In this document: piece by piece, positions 29,822 to 40,150 of the stretch | How the letters are laid out: the number at the start of each line of letters is the position of its first letter | How positions within the stretch are numbered: position 1 is the first letter of the stretch | Assembly (NCBI GenBank): GCA_022385805.1 | Contig: MU277764.1 | Span: 1-63,446 of the forward strand | Origin: Pilatotrama ljubarskyi | Lineage: Eukaryota > Basidiomycota > Agaricomycetes > Polyporales > Polyporaceae | DNA length: 63,446 nucleotides | Direction: 5' to 3' | Translations under genes and position numbers: made by a program | The notes under the pieces: generated by a model | Told to the model about the DNA's origin: nothing | The model's input: only the letters and a program-made list of their open reading frames with translations | Databases searched by the model: none

Positions 29822-32266
29822 TTACTTCTGCTCCAAGTCCTTGTCCGTCGTTTCCACGCTCTCGACATCGCTGCGCGTCTGCCTCTCCACCCCGATCCTG
29901 ATATCCAGCATGGTACCCGCCGACCCCGTATGGCCCGCGTTCTGCTGCTGCATAGCCATCCCCGCGCGTCAGCATCATCCGAGTCTGCATTTGAAAGACT
30001 CTCTTCGCGGACCAACCTGAGATTTGTTCCATGTCTGCACGGCCGTGAGCTGCATAGCGCCGCCGCTTCCGCTGTCGCCGGAGCGCTTCGCCGCCGACAC
30101 GGCCAAGGTGTCCGAGCCGAAGCAGTCTCCCTGGACCCTGTCCATGAGGCCCTTGCGCGAGTTTAGCCTGTACGCAAACGCGGCCGGTCAGCAGCGTTTC
30201 CGAAGTCAGGCCGTAGACGGAGAGGCAGACGGGTGCTTACACGGCGAGGAGCGAGTTCGCGTAGGCTGTCCCGAGAGACCATCAGCGTTCGCGAGTCGCA
30301 GCGGTAAGGGCACATGCACCCACACTTGGCCGCGATGATGTTAAAGGCCGAGTAGATGAGCTTACTCGGTGATGTGATCGCCTGGTCAAGCGCGATGTGA
30401 GAACTCCCTGGTAGTCGCGGGATGAGGGGAAAGCGGGAGGCTCACGAAGATGAACGACAGGACGCTGAAGATCCTGCGTAGCCGTACTCGCATCAGTTCT
30501 GGTGGCTCACCGTATCCTTCTTTCCATGCGCGTACCCTGTCAGCAGTCCTGAGGAATGCCCGGAGCGAAGTCAGCCACCTCGGCGCTGGCGGTGCAAGAG
30601 CTATCGGCGTACCAGTGTTGATTGCGTAGATGATCAGCAGGTCGATCAACGAGTCCGTCCTGTTTGTGCGACGACGGAGACTTCAGTGAGCATACCTACT
30701 TCTGAGAAGCGACCGGCCGGAACGCACCTCTGGAAGCCCGTCCTGCTCTTCTGCAGTGTCATGATGAGGGCCCCTGTGAGCACGAAGTCGACAACGACGG
30801 CGATACCAAAGCCCGCTGATGTCAGCCACTGCAACAGCAGTATGAGGACCTGAACGGGCTCAACGAGAGCTGGTACGAGGCATCAAACGTACCGTCACTT
30901 TCTCAAAGTCCGCGAACGTAGGCCGAAGGAAACTGGTCGATGGTCCAAGAAGAAACGATGCCAGTGAGTGATCCACGCTCGTGTCCGGACCCATCGTAGT
31001 ATACAGAAGGGGGACTTACGCATCGACACTAGCGGCTGCAAGAAACGGCGTCGCATTATTAGTTCAGTATGTGACCGTTTGAGGACGAAGACGCCTAAGA
31101 GCGATGTTACTGACCGATCGCGAAGCCTGTCAGCAGACAAACCCGGGGGATACACGAGTCAGCAGGGCAGGTGCAGGAAGAGATGAAGTGAGTGTACCAA
31201 GGATGGCGAGCATGAGGATGGGCTATGAAACACCCGAAGATGTGGCCCTCTAAGCAACACGTTCAGACATGGAAGTTGTGTGAATGGACTTACTACGACT
31301 ACCACTATTGCTCGGTAATGGCGCCCGACTGTCAGAAGGCGACGTCAGTCATAAGCCTACGCTTTCCGCAAAACCGGACACTTGTACGCACTGAGGTATA
31401 CTCGGCGAGTGAAGAACCTGCGCGGCAATTGTCATGAACTTCTGCAGCAGGCTTCCCGCATGTGGGCAACAATCTTACCCCTCCGAGACCAATATGACCA
31501 ACACCTGGATTCACTGACATGAACATCCAAGAGCAAATCCCTAATCGCGAGGACATACCGTCGAGATAGGTAGGATCTGTATGCGGGCCAGAGCGGGGAA
31601 TAAACGAACGAAGTATGCAATGGAATTTGTGGATGCACTTACCCGGATTGACCTGCAAGGGGTATCATGCGCTTAACAAGCAGACCAGTGCTCATCTCCA
31701 AGGTGCACTCACCATACACCGTCCAGGAGGGCGGCAGGGTTGAAGTATTTGGTCACGAGATAGTAGTAGCTGGGCCCCGATCCTCAATATGTGAACTGTC
31801 CGCGGCTAACACTGGGTGCGACTCACCAGACATGCATGCACAAGACGATGTGTAGGGTCTCAAGAACGCTGAGGTCATCCGGGAGTTTGCGAGCAGCAAA
31901 CGATTATGGCATCTGAATCACTCACACTGTGAGGATGACCTGAGGATGCAGGCAGTGACCTGTTGAGTACTAGCACAGCGAACGCGAGTTACTGCGGCGT
32001 ACGATAATTCGCAAGAACATAGCATCTTTCGGGAAGAGACGACAGTATCTGTAAGACTGGTGTAGTGTGAGCCCGTACATTCTGAATGTCGTGAGGATTA
32101 GCGAGCGCTTTCAACACCAGAAGGAAAATGAGACGATAGCTCACATTAAGCCAAGGAACGTTGCAATCAGGAATGCGCCGAAGGTATCGTCGAGGGACGG
32201 AACCTTTGGCAGCAAGCTGAGAGGGTTGACAGGAGCGGCAGTACTGTTCGAGGGGGAGGCAGACAT
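29822..32266 (-). CDS. DUF6534-type multi-pass membrane protein, copy B
   Basis: Complete member of a mushroom family of about seven-helix membrane proteins with unknown function, sometimes likened to receptors. ATG 32266 opens MSASPSNSTAAPVNPLSLLP, then VPSLDDTFGAFLIATFLGLM. Many very short exons follow: MYGLTLHQSYRYCRLFPKDA, LETLHIVLCMHVW, YYYLVTKYFNPAALLDGVW, a 10-nt micro-exon (SIR), VLVILVSEG, FFTRRVYL, RPTFADFEKVT, QWLTSAGFGIAVVVDFVLTG with LIMTLQKSRTGFQR, TDSLIDLLIIYAINTG, FNIIAAK, AYANSLLAV, and the tail LNSRKGLMDRVQGDCFGSDT. The DUF6534 domain proper is the QWLTSAG to LNSRK part. The last exon reads TMLDIRIGVERQTRSDVESV and ends at 29824-29822. About 15 exons. Copy C lies directly upstream in the same orientation and is the closest relative. 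Confidence 0.85.
31643..31652 (-). other. 10-nt micro-exon of DUF6534 copy B
   Basis: Minus-strand decamer GTCAATCCGG between acceptor TTGCAG and donor GTAAG. With the TG of the previous exon it encodes W-S-I-R. Confidence 0.75.
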
Positions 32267-33856
32267 GGTGGCGACCGTGGACGCTCTCCTGCTCGATGGC
32301 GGGGTAATATGGGGTACCCTTACTTTCTCCGAGTGCTGTTGTCGGCCCTGGCTATCAGCGCAGAGCATCCTTGACATGATGTAGAACGCTGCTTCTGAGA
32401 ATCCATGGACCTGACATGGCTGTGTTCCTGTGCTGTCAGCGTGTGAGAACTGGCACCCGGTACGCCCGAGGCTCAATTCAGGGCTCGCAACTGCTGGCAC
32501 AGTACATGCTGTTGCACACTGACCTCAGATGCGGAAAGGCGAAAAGCGTGTAGTCCGGACACTACGCACCAGCAGAAGGTTCGGGTTATTACTAGGACTG
32601 TATCTGCACAAAAGCTCTCGCGTTCGCCGGTGGGTTATGGAAAGTTTTGTTCATCCAAGAACCGTGACGCACCGAAGCGACTCGGCGCCGACGTTCCAGT
32701 TCTCAGCGCTCAGCGCTCACGATCAGCTCCGAGGCTCCAGAAACATGGCCCGTTGGCAGAGTCTTCGCAGTTGTGACCTGCGGGCCGACGATGATAAGCC
32801 GTCAACCACGGAGCTCCTACGGGACCCGCTGGCTATACCGCTGTCACTAGCGTCGAGCTCTCTCTGCCAGCGTGTACAAGTTTTTTTATATATAGAGGGC
32901 GGCGCCAGCATCATGATCGAGCAGTGGACATGGTCCTTCGCGCGCCGGAACAGGCCAAGGCACCTGCGGCTGACGGCGGGAACAGCGAAGCCAAATTCAG
33001 AGGTAAACTTTGGACGAGGCACATCACGTTCGACACTGTCGCAGTTGAGACTGTCAAATCAGTCACCCCTGTGGCAAACCGAAATGGATGGAACGAGTAC
33101 GTACCGTACACGTAGCATGGGCTAGCAAAGATAAGATGCAGTCGTCTTAATCAGTACCTCGCCTCGACTCGGGCTTTCGCGTTGTATTCAGGTGTCTTTC
33201 AAGGTGCAGCCGAGCAGGCCGTTGTGACCACTGATGAAAACCGCAAAGTACGACGTTGACTCGCATCTTCGCTGCGTCGCAGCACCCTCTCTCAGGCTCT
33301 GTTCGCCGCCGCCGCCGCCATGCAACATGATGTGGATTCTGAGATTCCGAATCCCGAAGATCCCTGTACGCACATCATCCGTGATCGTGATGCCGTGAGG
33401 ATGCACCGTGATGCACGCATCTCTGTCAACATGAAGAAGAAAGCATGATGCCGTCCATCCCACTTCAGGTACTCACCATTTATATACACTGTCACCGGCA
33501 TCCAGGTGGGCAGATTAGTTAGCCCCCCGCTCGTGGCATCCAGCGTTAGCGTACCGAAGGAAAGCTTACTGGAGGCGCAGCAGGCCTGCTAGATCGTGTT
33601 GGGCAGCCCCGGTCGTGCAACAATTTGTTTGCGGGGCGTCCTTGTGACCCATGGGTGTTGACCACCGAGATGTTCGCTGACGGCTGGTAGGAGCATCACC
33701 AATGCAGGACGGATCAAGGTAGCATACAACCATGCGTATACCGTACGACACGAGTCGGAGCAAACCACGTCCAAGCCCGAAGCTTCCTGAGAGGATGTCA
33801 GCAATGTTCTACGTCGTGTCGAAGAGATACGACACCCACCTTCATGTGCCTTCGCC
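32267..33856. other. Intergenic between tandem DUF6534 copies B and C
   Basis: About 1.6 kb. A TATA-like run (TTTATATATAG, near 32885) faces a short plus frame from 32924 (63 codons). On the minus strand a frame near 33190-33500 reads VTVYINGEY and then ITVHPHGITITDDV across a possible intron. Neither matches a family I know and both may be remnants. The promoter of copy B lies at the left end. Confidence 0.4.
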
Positions 33857-36268
33857 CTACTTGAGCTCCAGATCTCTGCCCGCCGTGTCGACACTCTCGA
33901 CATCGCTGCGCACCTCCCTCTCTGTCCAGACCCTGATATCCAAAACAGTGCTCGACTGGCCATTCGGGAGCTGCAACCATCACGCGGTCGGGCCTATCAG
34001 CACTTCATTTGGGACACGGGTGCCGCGCATACGCACTCTGGGAGCATTCCATGCCTGTACAGCGGTGAACTGACCGTCACCGCTGCCGCTCACATCCTGG
34101 CCAGTTGTACGCTTGAGCGCGGATAGACCGAGGGTCTCTGAGCCGAAGCAGTCTTGCTGGACTTTGTCTATGAGTGATTTGCGAGAATTGAGCCTGTAGC
34201 GACGAGGAATGAAATGAGTCAACGGTGGGATGCTCGGGTATGGGCAGGCTGACAAAGTCCTTCAATAGCGAGAGAAGACTCACACTGCAAGGAGGGAGTT
34301 CGCGTATGCTGAAGAAGGCGGGTGAGTCCGAGTCAGGTCAAGTACGGGGTTTACCGGAATGAGCATACACTTCGCTGCGACGATGTTGAAGGCGGAGTAG
34401 ATCAATTTGTCCGGCGAAACTATGGCCTGGGCAAGAAGATGTGTGTCAATACAGCACCGGAGGGACGATCAGGTCGCTAATGTACTTACGAATATGAACG
34501 AGAGGAGACTGAATATCCTATGGGGTTGCGAGCACATCAATGCGCGCTTCGAGACAAGTGGTGCACTCTCATCTCACCCCGTCAATAGTCCTAGCAAGAC
34601 AACAAACATCTTAGCGCTCTCATACATCTTCCATGAGCACAGCCAGGAAGGGGTGCTGGCACTCACCGGTATTGATGGCATAGATGATCAGCAGGTCAAT
34701 CAGAGAGTCCATCCTGTCCGGAGGTATAACATGAGTACATGAAGCACTGTGGGATGTCACGCAGCCGTATGTCTGCACCTTCTGAATCCAGTCCTGCTCT
34801 TCTGCAGAACCAAGATGAGAGTGCCGGTGAGCAGAAAATCTACCAGGACGGCGACGCCGAAGCCAGCCGATGTCATCCACTGGGAGAAGATTGTAGTCAA
34901 TTATACGTCGGAAGCACTTTGCGAGGTCGGGCAACACCGGGCTCACCGCCACTTTCTCAAACTCGGCAAATGTCGGCCGGACGAAGCTGTCAAACACGTT
35001 GATCATCCTCTGGACGCTACGGCTCTGATGCAGGACTTACGCTTCGACGCTTGCCGCTACGAAGAGGGATGCGAAATGCGAATTAGTAGGTCAAGACTCA
35101 GAGGAATCAGAGGCGCACGAACCAATCCCAAATCCTTTTTGTCGACGTGATCTGGAGTTTCAGAAGACCCACAATCTACTACGAAATCGGAAGCGTACCC
35201 AAGATGACGAGCATGAGAACAGGCTAGCGGTACGTCATATCTCGGATGAGTAAATCTTGACCACGGTGAGAGGATGTTCATATGTACCGCAACTACTACT
35301 ATTGCCCGGAATTCGCCTCCGACTGTGCAACCGTAGTGTCAATGAAAGACAAGATGCGGTATGCAGGAGTGCGGCAAGCTGGAACGCACTCAGATAGACT
35401 CGACGAGTGAAGAAGCTGAACGTTTTCCCGATGAGCCGGCATACCCATGACTTGAAATGACGGACTCACCCCTCGGAGATCAGGATCACTAAAACCTGCG
35501 AGCATTGTTCAGCGCGAGCTTGTGATGATGATGAATTCCAGTGCGAGGATGTACCGTTGATACAGGAAGGATCTAGTTGGAATGGTCGAATCAGTCGCTG
35601 GGGATGCAGGAGAGTCCCAAAACAAAGTGGACACACTCACTCGAATAGACCTGCATGGTTGATTGGCGTGAACGTCAGTGAACTTGTCGAGCGAGTGTCG
35701 CAGAGCATCAGACGCACCACACCCCATCAAGCAGGGCAGTCGGCTTGAAGTACTTGGCCACAAGATAGTAGTAGCTTCGCTTCCGGTTAAGGGTCGCTCT
35801 CACCACCAATTCAAATACAGGGTACAGCTCACCAGACATGCATGCACAAGACGATGTGTATAGTCTCCAACAGACTAGGAAGTATTGCGGGTCTGCATGA
35901 GCTGACGTTATCCAATGGTAATCACTTACACTGTCAGGGTCACCTGAAAACGCGGTGAAAGGAGATCTTAGTATCGCGCGCCACAGCATCGACTGGCATA
36001 ATGCGACCTACGGTGATTTTCAGTATCACCGCATCCTTTGGGAAGAGACGATAGTATCTGTACGACTGGTGCAGTGTCAGTCCGTACATTCTTTGTTAGG
36101 ATGTGTCAGCAGCCGAAGAACACAAGACAAGAGCATGATAACTCACATCAGACCAATGAACGTGGCGATTAAGAACGCCCCGAAGCTGTCATCGAGAGAC
36201 GGAGCCTTCTGAGGCAAGGCCAAGGGATTGACGGGAGCCACAGTAGCGTTGATAGGGGAGGAGGACAT
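33857..36268 (-). CDS. DUF6534-type multi-pass membrane protein, copy C
   Basis: Tandem sister of copy B with the same exon plan. ATG 36268 opens MSSSPINATVAPVNPLALP, then PSLDDSFGAFLIATFIGLM. Visible exons include YYYLVAKYFKPTALLDGVW, the 10-nt micro-exon at 35641-35650, VLVILISEG, FFTRRVYL, INVFDSFVRPTFAEFEKVA, SAGFGVAVLVDFLLTGTLIL with LQKSRTGF, SLIDLLIIYAINTG, AFNIVAAK and LNSRKSLIDKVQQDCFGSET. A final intron (donor GTGCGT, acceptor GGTTGCAG) joins AVQAWNAPR to LPNGQSSTVLDIRVWTEREV and the stop 33859-33857, closely matching the tail of copy B. No disabling change is seen. Molecular function is unknown; the cytosolic tail is acidic and poorly conserved apart from the DxRSDVESV stretch. Confidence 0.85.
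35641..35650 (-). other. 10-nt micro-exon of DUF6534 copy C
   Basis: Minus-strand decamer GTCTATTCGA between acceptor CATGCAG and donor GTGAGT. With the preceding TG it encodes W-S-I-R. Confidence 0.75.
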
Positions 36269-37900
36269 GGTTGTAGCCTGAGGGATGGCTACTCTCGAAT
36301 GTCATAATATAGATCTCCCGTTACTACCGAGCGCTGACTGCTCTGAGCATGAGCATGGTGCACCTTGGATATGATGAAGAGCGTCGCTTCTAGAGGCCGC
36401 CGGGTCATCACGGTGGCGTTCTTGTGGGCGCGGATGCTCTCCCGTGAGACATGAGTGAGCGAAGGGACGAACTGCATTCGCCATCGTCACCACCAGCGCA
36501 CACGGTGCGGACCGAGGGTTACTATCGGACCTATCTTCTCGGTGAGTTAACCTGCAACGGAACTGAGACGTCCACGCACGGAGAATGGACATATCGGACT
36601 GGCATTCACAGCACAGGGTCGCGATGAGGATTCCTGATCGGGCGCAGTGTGAAAATCAATTTCATGCGAGATTGAGCGTCCACTGCCGAGCGCCCCATGT
36701 CTGTCAGCTGTCCAGCGACGACAGGCCCTTCAGGTCTTCTAACGACACCCTCGGGAGCTGGTGCACTCTCCGTTGACGCAGCATTCAACGAGCTGTTAAC
36801 CATGCGGCAGCGACCGAGACCGCGAGGCGGGACCACTGTTGAGACTGAGTGATTCCATGAGCTTGGGATACGTAGCTGGCAAGAACTTCCGAGCACATCC
36901 ACCCCGTTCGGGACGCGAGGTCATCCCATGCGCCGAGTGAGGGATTCAAGGTGCCGGCATCATTCCTATACACGAGCAGCAAAATGAGTAGATCCGACGT
37001 GCCAACGTCGTTGCGATCCGGCGTGAGTAAGTTGGGTGTACTAAGTGCGGGGCCTAGGAATAGTGTTGCCGCCGAGGCGAGCTGAACTCGGAACTCGACT
37101 CGACTCTGGGTGAGAGTTCGAGAAACTCGACCATCGAGCTGAGGCGAGGCGAGTTGGCGAGGCAACAGTCTTAGTCTAGGAAGGAGGAGCGCCCGTCGAT
37201 GTCGCTGAATTCCGGTGTTTGATACTCTTTGGTCACATATGGGCGGCTACGCCTACATCGAATTGACTCTCGACCATCATAATCGGTGCAGAGTACCATC
37301 CATGCCCCGACAGCAGCGGAGTCGTCAAGAAACTCCCCACCCTCATCAGGCAGACATCTCCCAGCACGAATATAGTCGCCTGCTCGCGCGGAGCTCTGTC
37401 CCCCCGCCTAAGTATCTAAGTATTCCCCTGCGCGCTTCTCAACGGCTCGTTTGTCTCGACGACATCCAGATTTGTGGCGAATTCGGCCTCGCTGCATACT
37501 CTTCCAGGCAACACCAGGCTGCACGTTCCAACAACCATACGTGCTACCAGCTTCCAAGTCTGATGTCGACGGACGAGAGATGATGGGCGAAGAAGGCCAT
37601 GGGGGTCAGGCCAGACCAATGCCATAACAGGTGAGACTGGATAGAGGCATGCGGCCGGAGCCCTAGGACCACCGTCTCCGACTGTCATATTTGCTGCCAA
37701 CGCGCACGATGCTCTGCTGCAGACAACTCTTCCTTCGTTCCTGGAAGCGACAACCATGACTTTTCCTCCGGTTTTCGCGCTATCCTACCAGGAACAGCCA
37801 TTGCCGGGTGTACCACCTGCCCTGCAGTGCTGGACGATACATAAGGACACGCTTCAACGCCCTATTGACAGCAGAAACGATACACACGCATTTGCGCACC
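36269..37900. other. Intergenic, divergent promoters of copy C and the PLP enzyme
   Basis: About 1.6 kb with no supported gene. At roughly 37065-37165 short ACTCG/CGAGT and GCGAG words recur densely. Frames such as 36785-37165 (minus) cross this repeat-like stretch and are not convincing. Confidence 0.5.
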
Positions 37901-39334
37901 ATGAGCCGCTCCCTCGCTCCCTTGGACACCCCCCTTTCGACCTGCCTGAGCGAGGCTCTTGAGACACGCAGGAAGCGCCAGCTCTGCTCCTTCGATCTTG
38001 CGAACACAACTTCTTCTACCGCCTCTCCCGATGTCCACTCGAACGACTTCCTATCCCTTACCAACGATCCGGATCTCCGCCAACTCTTCTTGGACAAGCT
38101 TTCCCGGTCACAGCGCGTCTTGGGTGTCGCCGGCTCACGGCGGCTTGGGGGCAATGCCGCCGAGCACATCGAGTTTGAAACGCGGATGGCGACGTTCTTC
38201 GACTCTCCCTCCGCCCTTCTATTCAACTCTGGATACGACGCAAACGTCGCCTTCTGGCAAGCCGTGCCTCAGGAGGGAGACGTGATTGTCCTCGACGAGC
38301 TCGTCCATGCTTCCTCCCGCGACGGGATGTTGCTCTCCCGTGCCAGCAAGTCACTCTACGCCTTCTCCCACAACTCGCCCATGTCGTTCCAGGAGACCGT
38401 CCTCCGAGTCCTCGAGGATCATCCCCTCATATTGCAGGGGAAGAGCACTCTCTTCGTGGCGGTCGAGGCGGCATACAGCATGGACGGGGACTTCGCTCCG
38501 CTTCCGGACATCGTGCGCATCCTCGAGACATACGTCCCGAGGGAAAGCACGCACATTCTGGTCGATGAGGCACACTCAACCGGAGTCTTTGGCCCTCAGG
38601 GGAAGGGTATCGTCCACCTTCTGGGTCTTCAGGACCGCATACATACCGTTCTTCATACCTTCGGAAAAGCTCGGGCTTTGACAGGCGGTGCGTACATTCA
38701 GCTAGACCCGAGTTCTGGTACATTCCGCTCATTACTACTACTCCATCAGCTGTACTCCTCACCTCGCCCCTCGTCCGATACTATATCATCAACTATGGTC
38801 GTCCCTTCATCTTCACTACGGCCATGCCCATATCCATGATCTGCGGCTTGCATGCATCCTTCGACTATTTGGAAGGTCCTGTCGGCGACTATGTATGTCA
38901 CCTTCGCAGTTAGATGACTTCCAGTACTGATTCCCGTCTCCCTGCAGCGCCGCGAGACGTTGCGCCGGCTTTGCGAGCACTTCCGAGGTGCTCTCAAGAA
39001 AGCATTCAAGCACATCCCACCCAGCTTGCTCTCCCTTCGCGAGAGCCCGCTCCCGAGCGGCTATCCCTCCACCGTACTCAGCCCCATAACGCCGGTTCTC
39101 ACCAGCCACCCGGCGCAGCTTGCGGCCTATCTGAACCAGTTCGGCTACGCTGTGGAGGGAGTCTTTCAGCCGGTTGTCCCCAAAGGAGAGGAGCGCATCC
39201 GAATCTCGCTCCACGCGCTCAACACGAAAGCCGAGCTGGAAGATTTGGTTGCCCGTCTCACTCAGTGGGCTGCGGAGGCGCAGACGACGGGATCGCAAAC
39301 CCAGAGCGTCGGTCAAATCCGGTCCAGGCTATGA
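37901..39334 (+). CDS. 8-amino-7-oxononanoate synthase-like PLP enzyme (alpha-oxoamine synthase)
   Basis: PLP-dependent acyl-CoA:amino-acid condensing enzyme of the BioF/KBL/SPT group. Introns 38688-38749 and 38893-38947 leave 438 residues, slightly longer than bacterial BioF. ATG 37901 has a good context (GCGCACC before it). The N-terminus reads LETRRKRQLCSF and SNDFLSLTNDPDLRQLFLDK; the glycine-rich block is GSRRLGGNAAEHIEFE. Then come FNSGYDANVAFWQ, DELVHASSRDGML, VAVEAAYSMDGDFAPLPDI and LVDEAHSTGVFGPQGKG, with the cofactor Asp and His of DEAH. The cofactor Lys is in HTFGKA, followed by TSPLVRYYIINYGRPFIFTT and the C-terminal domain with PVVPKGEERIRISLHALNT, the conserved substrate-binding region. 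All catalytic residues are intact. Biotin precursor synthesis is the obvious guess, but no other biotin gene is nearby and related enzymes serve secondary metabolism. Confidence 0.88.
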
Positions 39335-40150
39335 ATACCACAGCATTCTAAGAGGTGCGATCCCTCCCTTCTTGAACAGCTCTGGCCTGGTATTGACACC
39401 TCGCATCTACCTACGCCTTGCAGAAAAGAAGGGTCACACGCATACATGGCTTTCCCCATGACCCTGGAGCATCGATCGAGCGCACCGCCATGAGTACTCC
39501 TATGTAAGAGACCGCCTTACTAGAGCTCCGAATAAACTCGTCGCTAGACTCGCACTCGGGCAACGTACGTCAGTCATAGCTGTCGACACTACGAGGTCCG
39601 TTCTGCCGCACAGCGAGCTGGGCTTCGGGCTCAGTTTCCCGCTGTTCGTGTTCCTGCTTCACTTTTTCCTGTCGCGCATCCTCGCCCCGATATTTAACAA
39701 CGCGCTCGACAAGGCAAGACTGAGTCCCATCCGGGAGAAGCTGTGAACAAAGCTGGATGGGGACGCCGCACCTGCTTGCTGGGAATACGATACGTAGCGA
39801 TTCATACTTGTCGGACGCTCCACGACGAGCGAGTAGGACAATCATTGCAGCCTCATGGAGTCCACACAACACGGGGTGACACTATATTGTTACAGCCGTC
39901 CGTGGCAGTACACAGGCTACAGGACGGAAACATATCGCTCGTGCATGTTGGGGAATAGTCATGAAGGGTCGTGAATAGTAGGTGAGCCATAGGAGAGCGA
40001 GTACAAGCAGAGGTATAGTATGCACTATAGACGAAGACAACAGCAAGCCAAAGGTATCCGAGCCGCGAGCGAGGCGCGGAGCGCGCGGCGGTAAGAGGTA
40101 TAAGTGTCCGACGAGAGAACGTAGAATGTCAAATCGTACAATATGAAACA
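39335..40150. other. Convergent intergenic region
   Basis: About 815 bp between the stop codons of the PLP enzyme (plus) and the BAR-like gene (minus). No supported gene is seen; it should contain both 3' UTRs. Confidence 0.5.

Noticed and set aside
33188..33501. Minus-strand segments reading like a hydrolase strand (VTVYINGEY)
   Set aside because: Considered a type-B carboxylesterase remnant, but no GxSxG, oxyanion or other family motif follows; left as unassigned.
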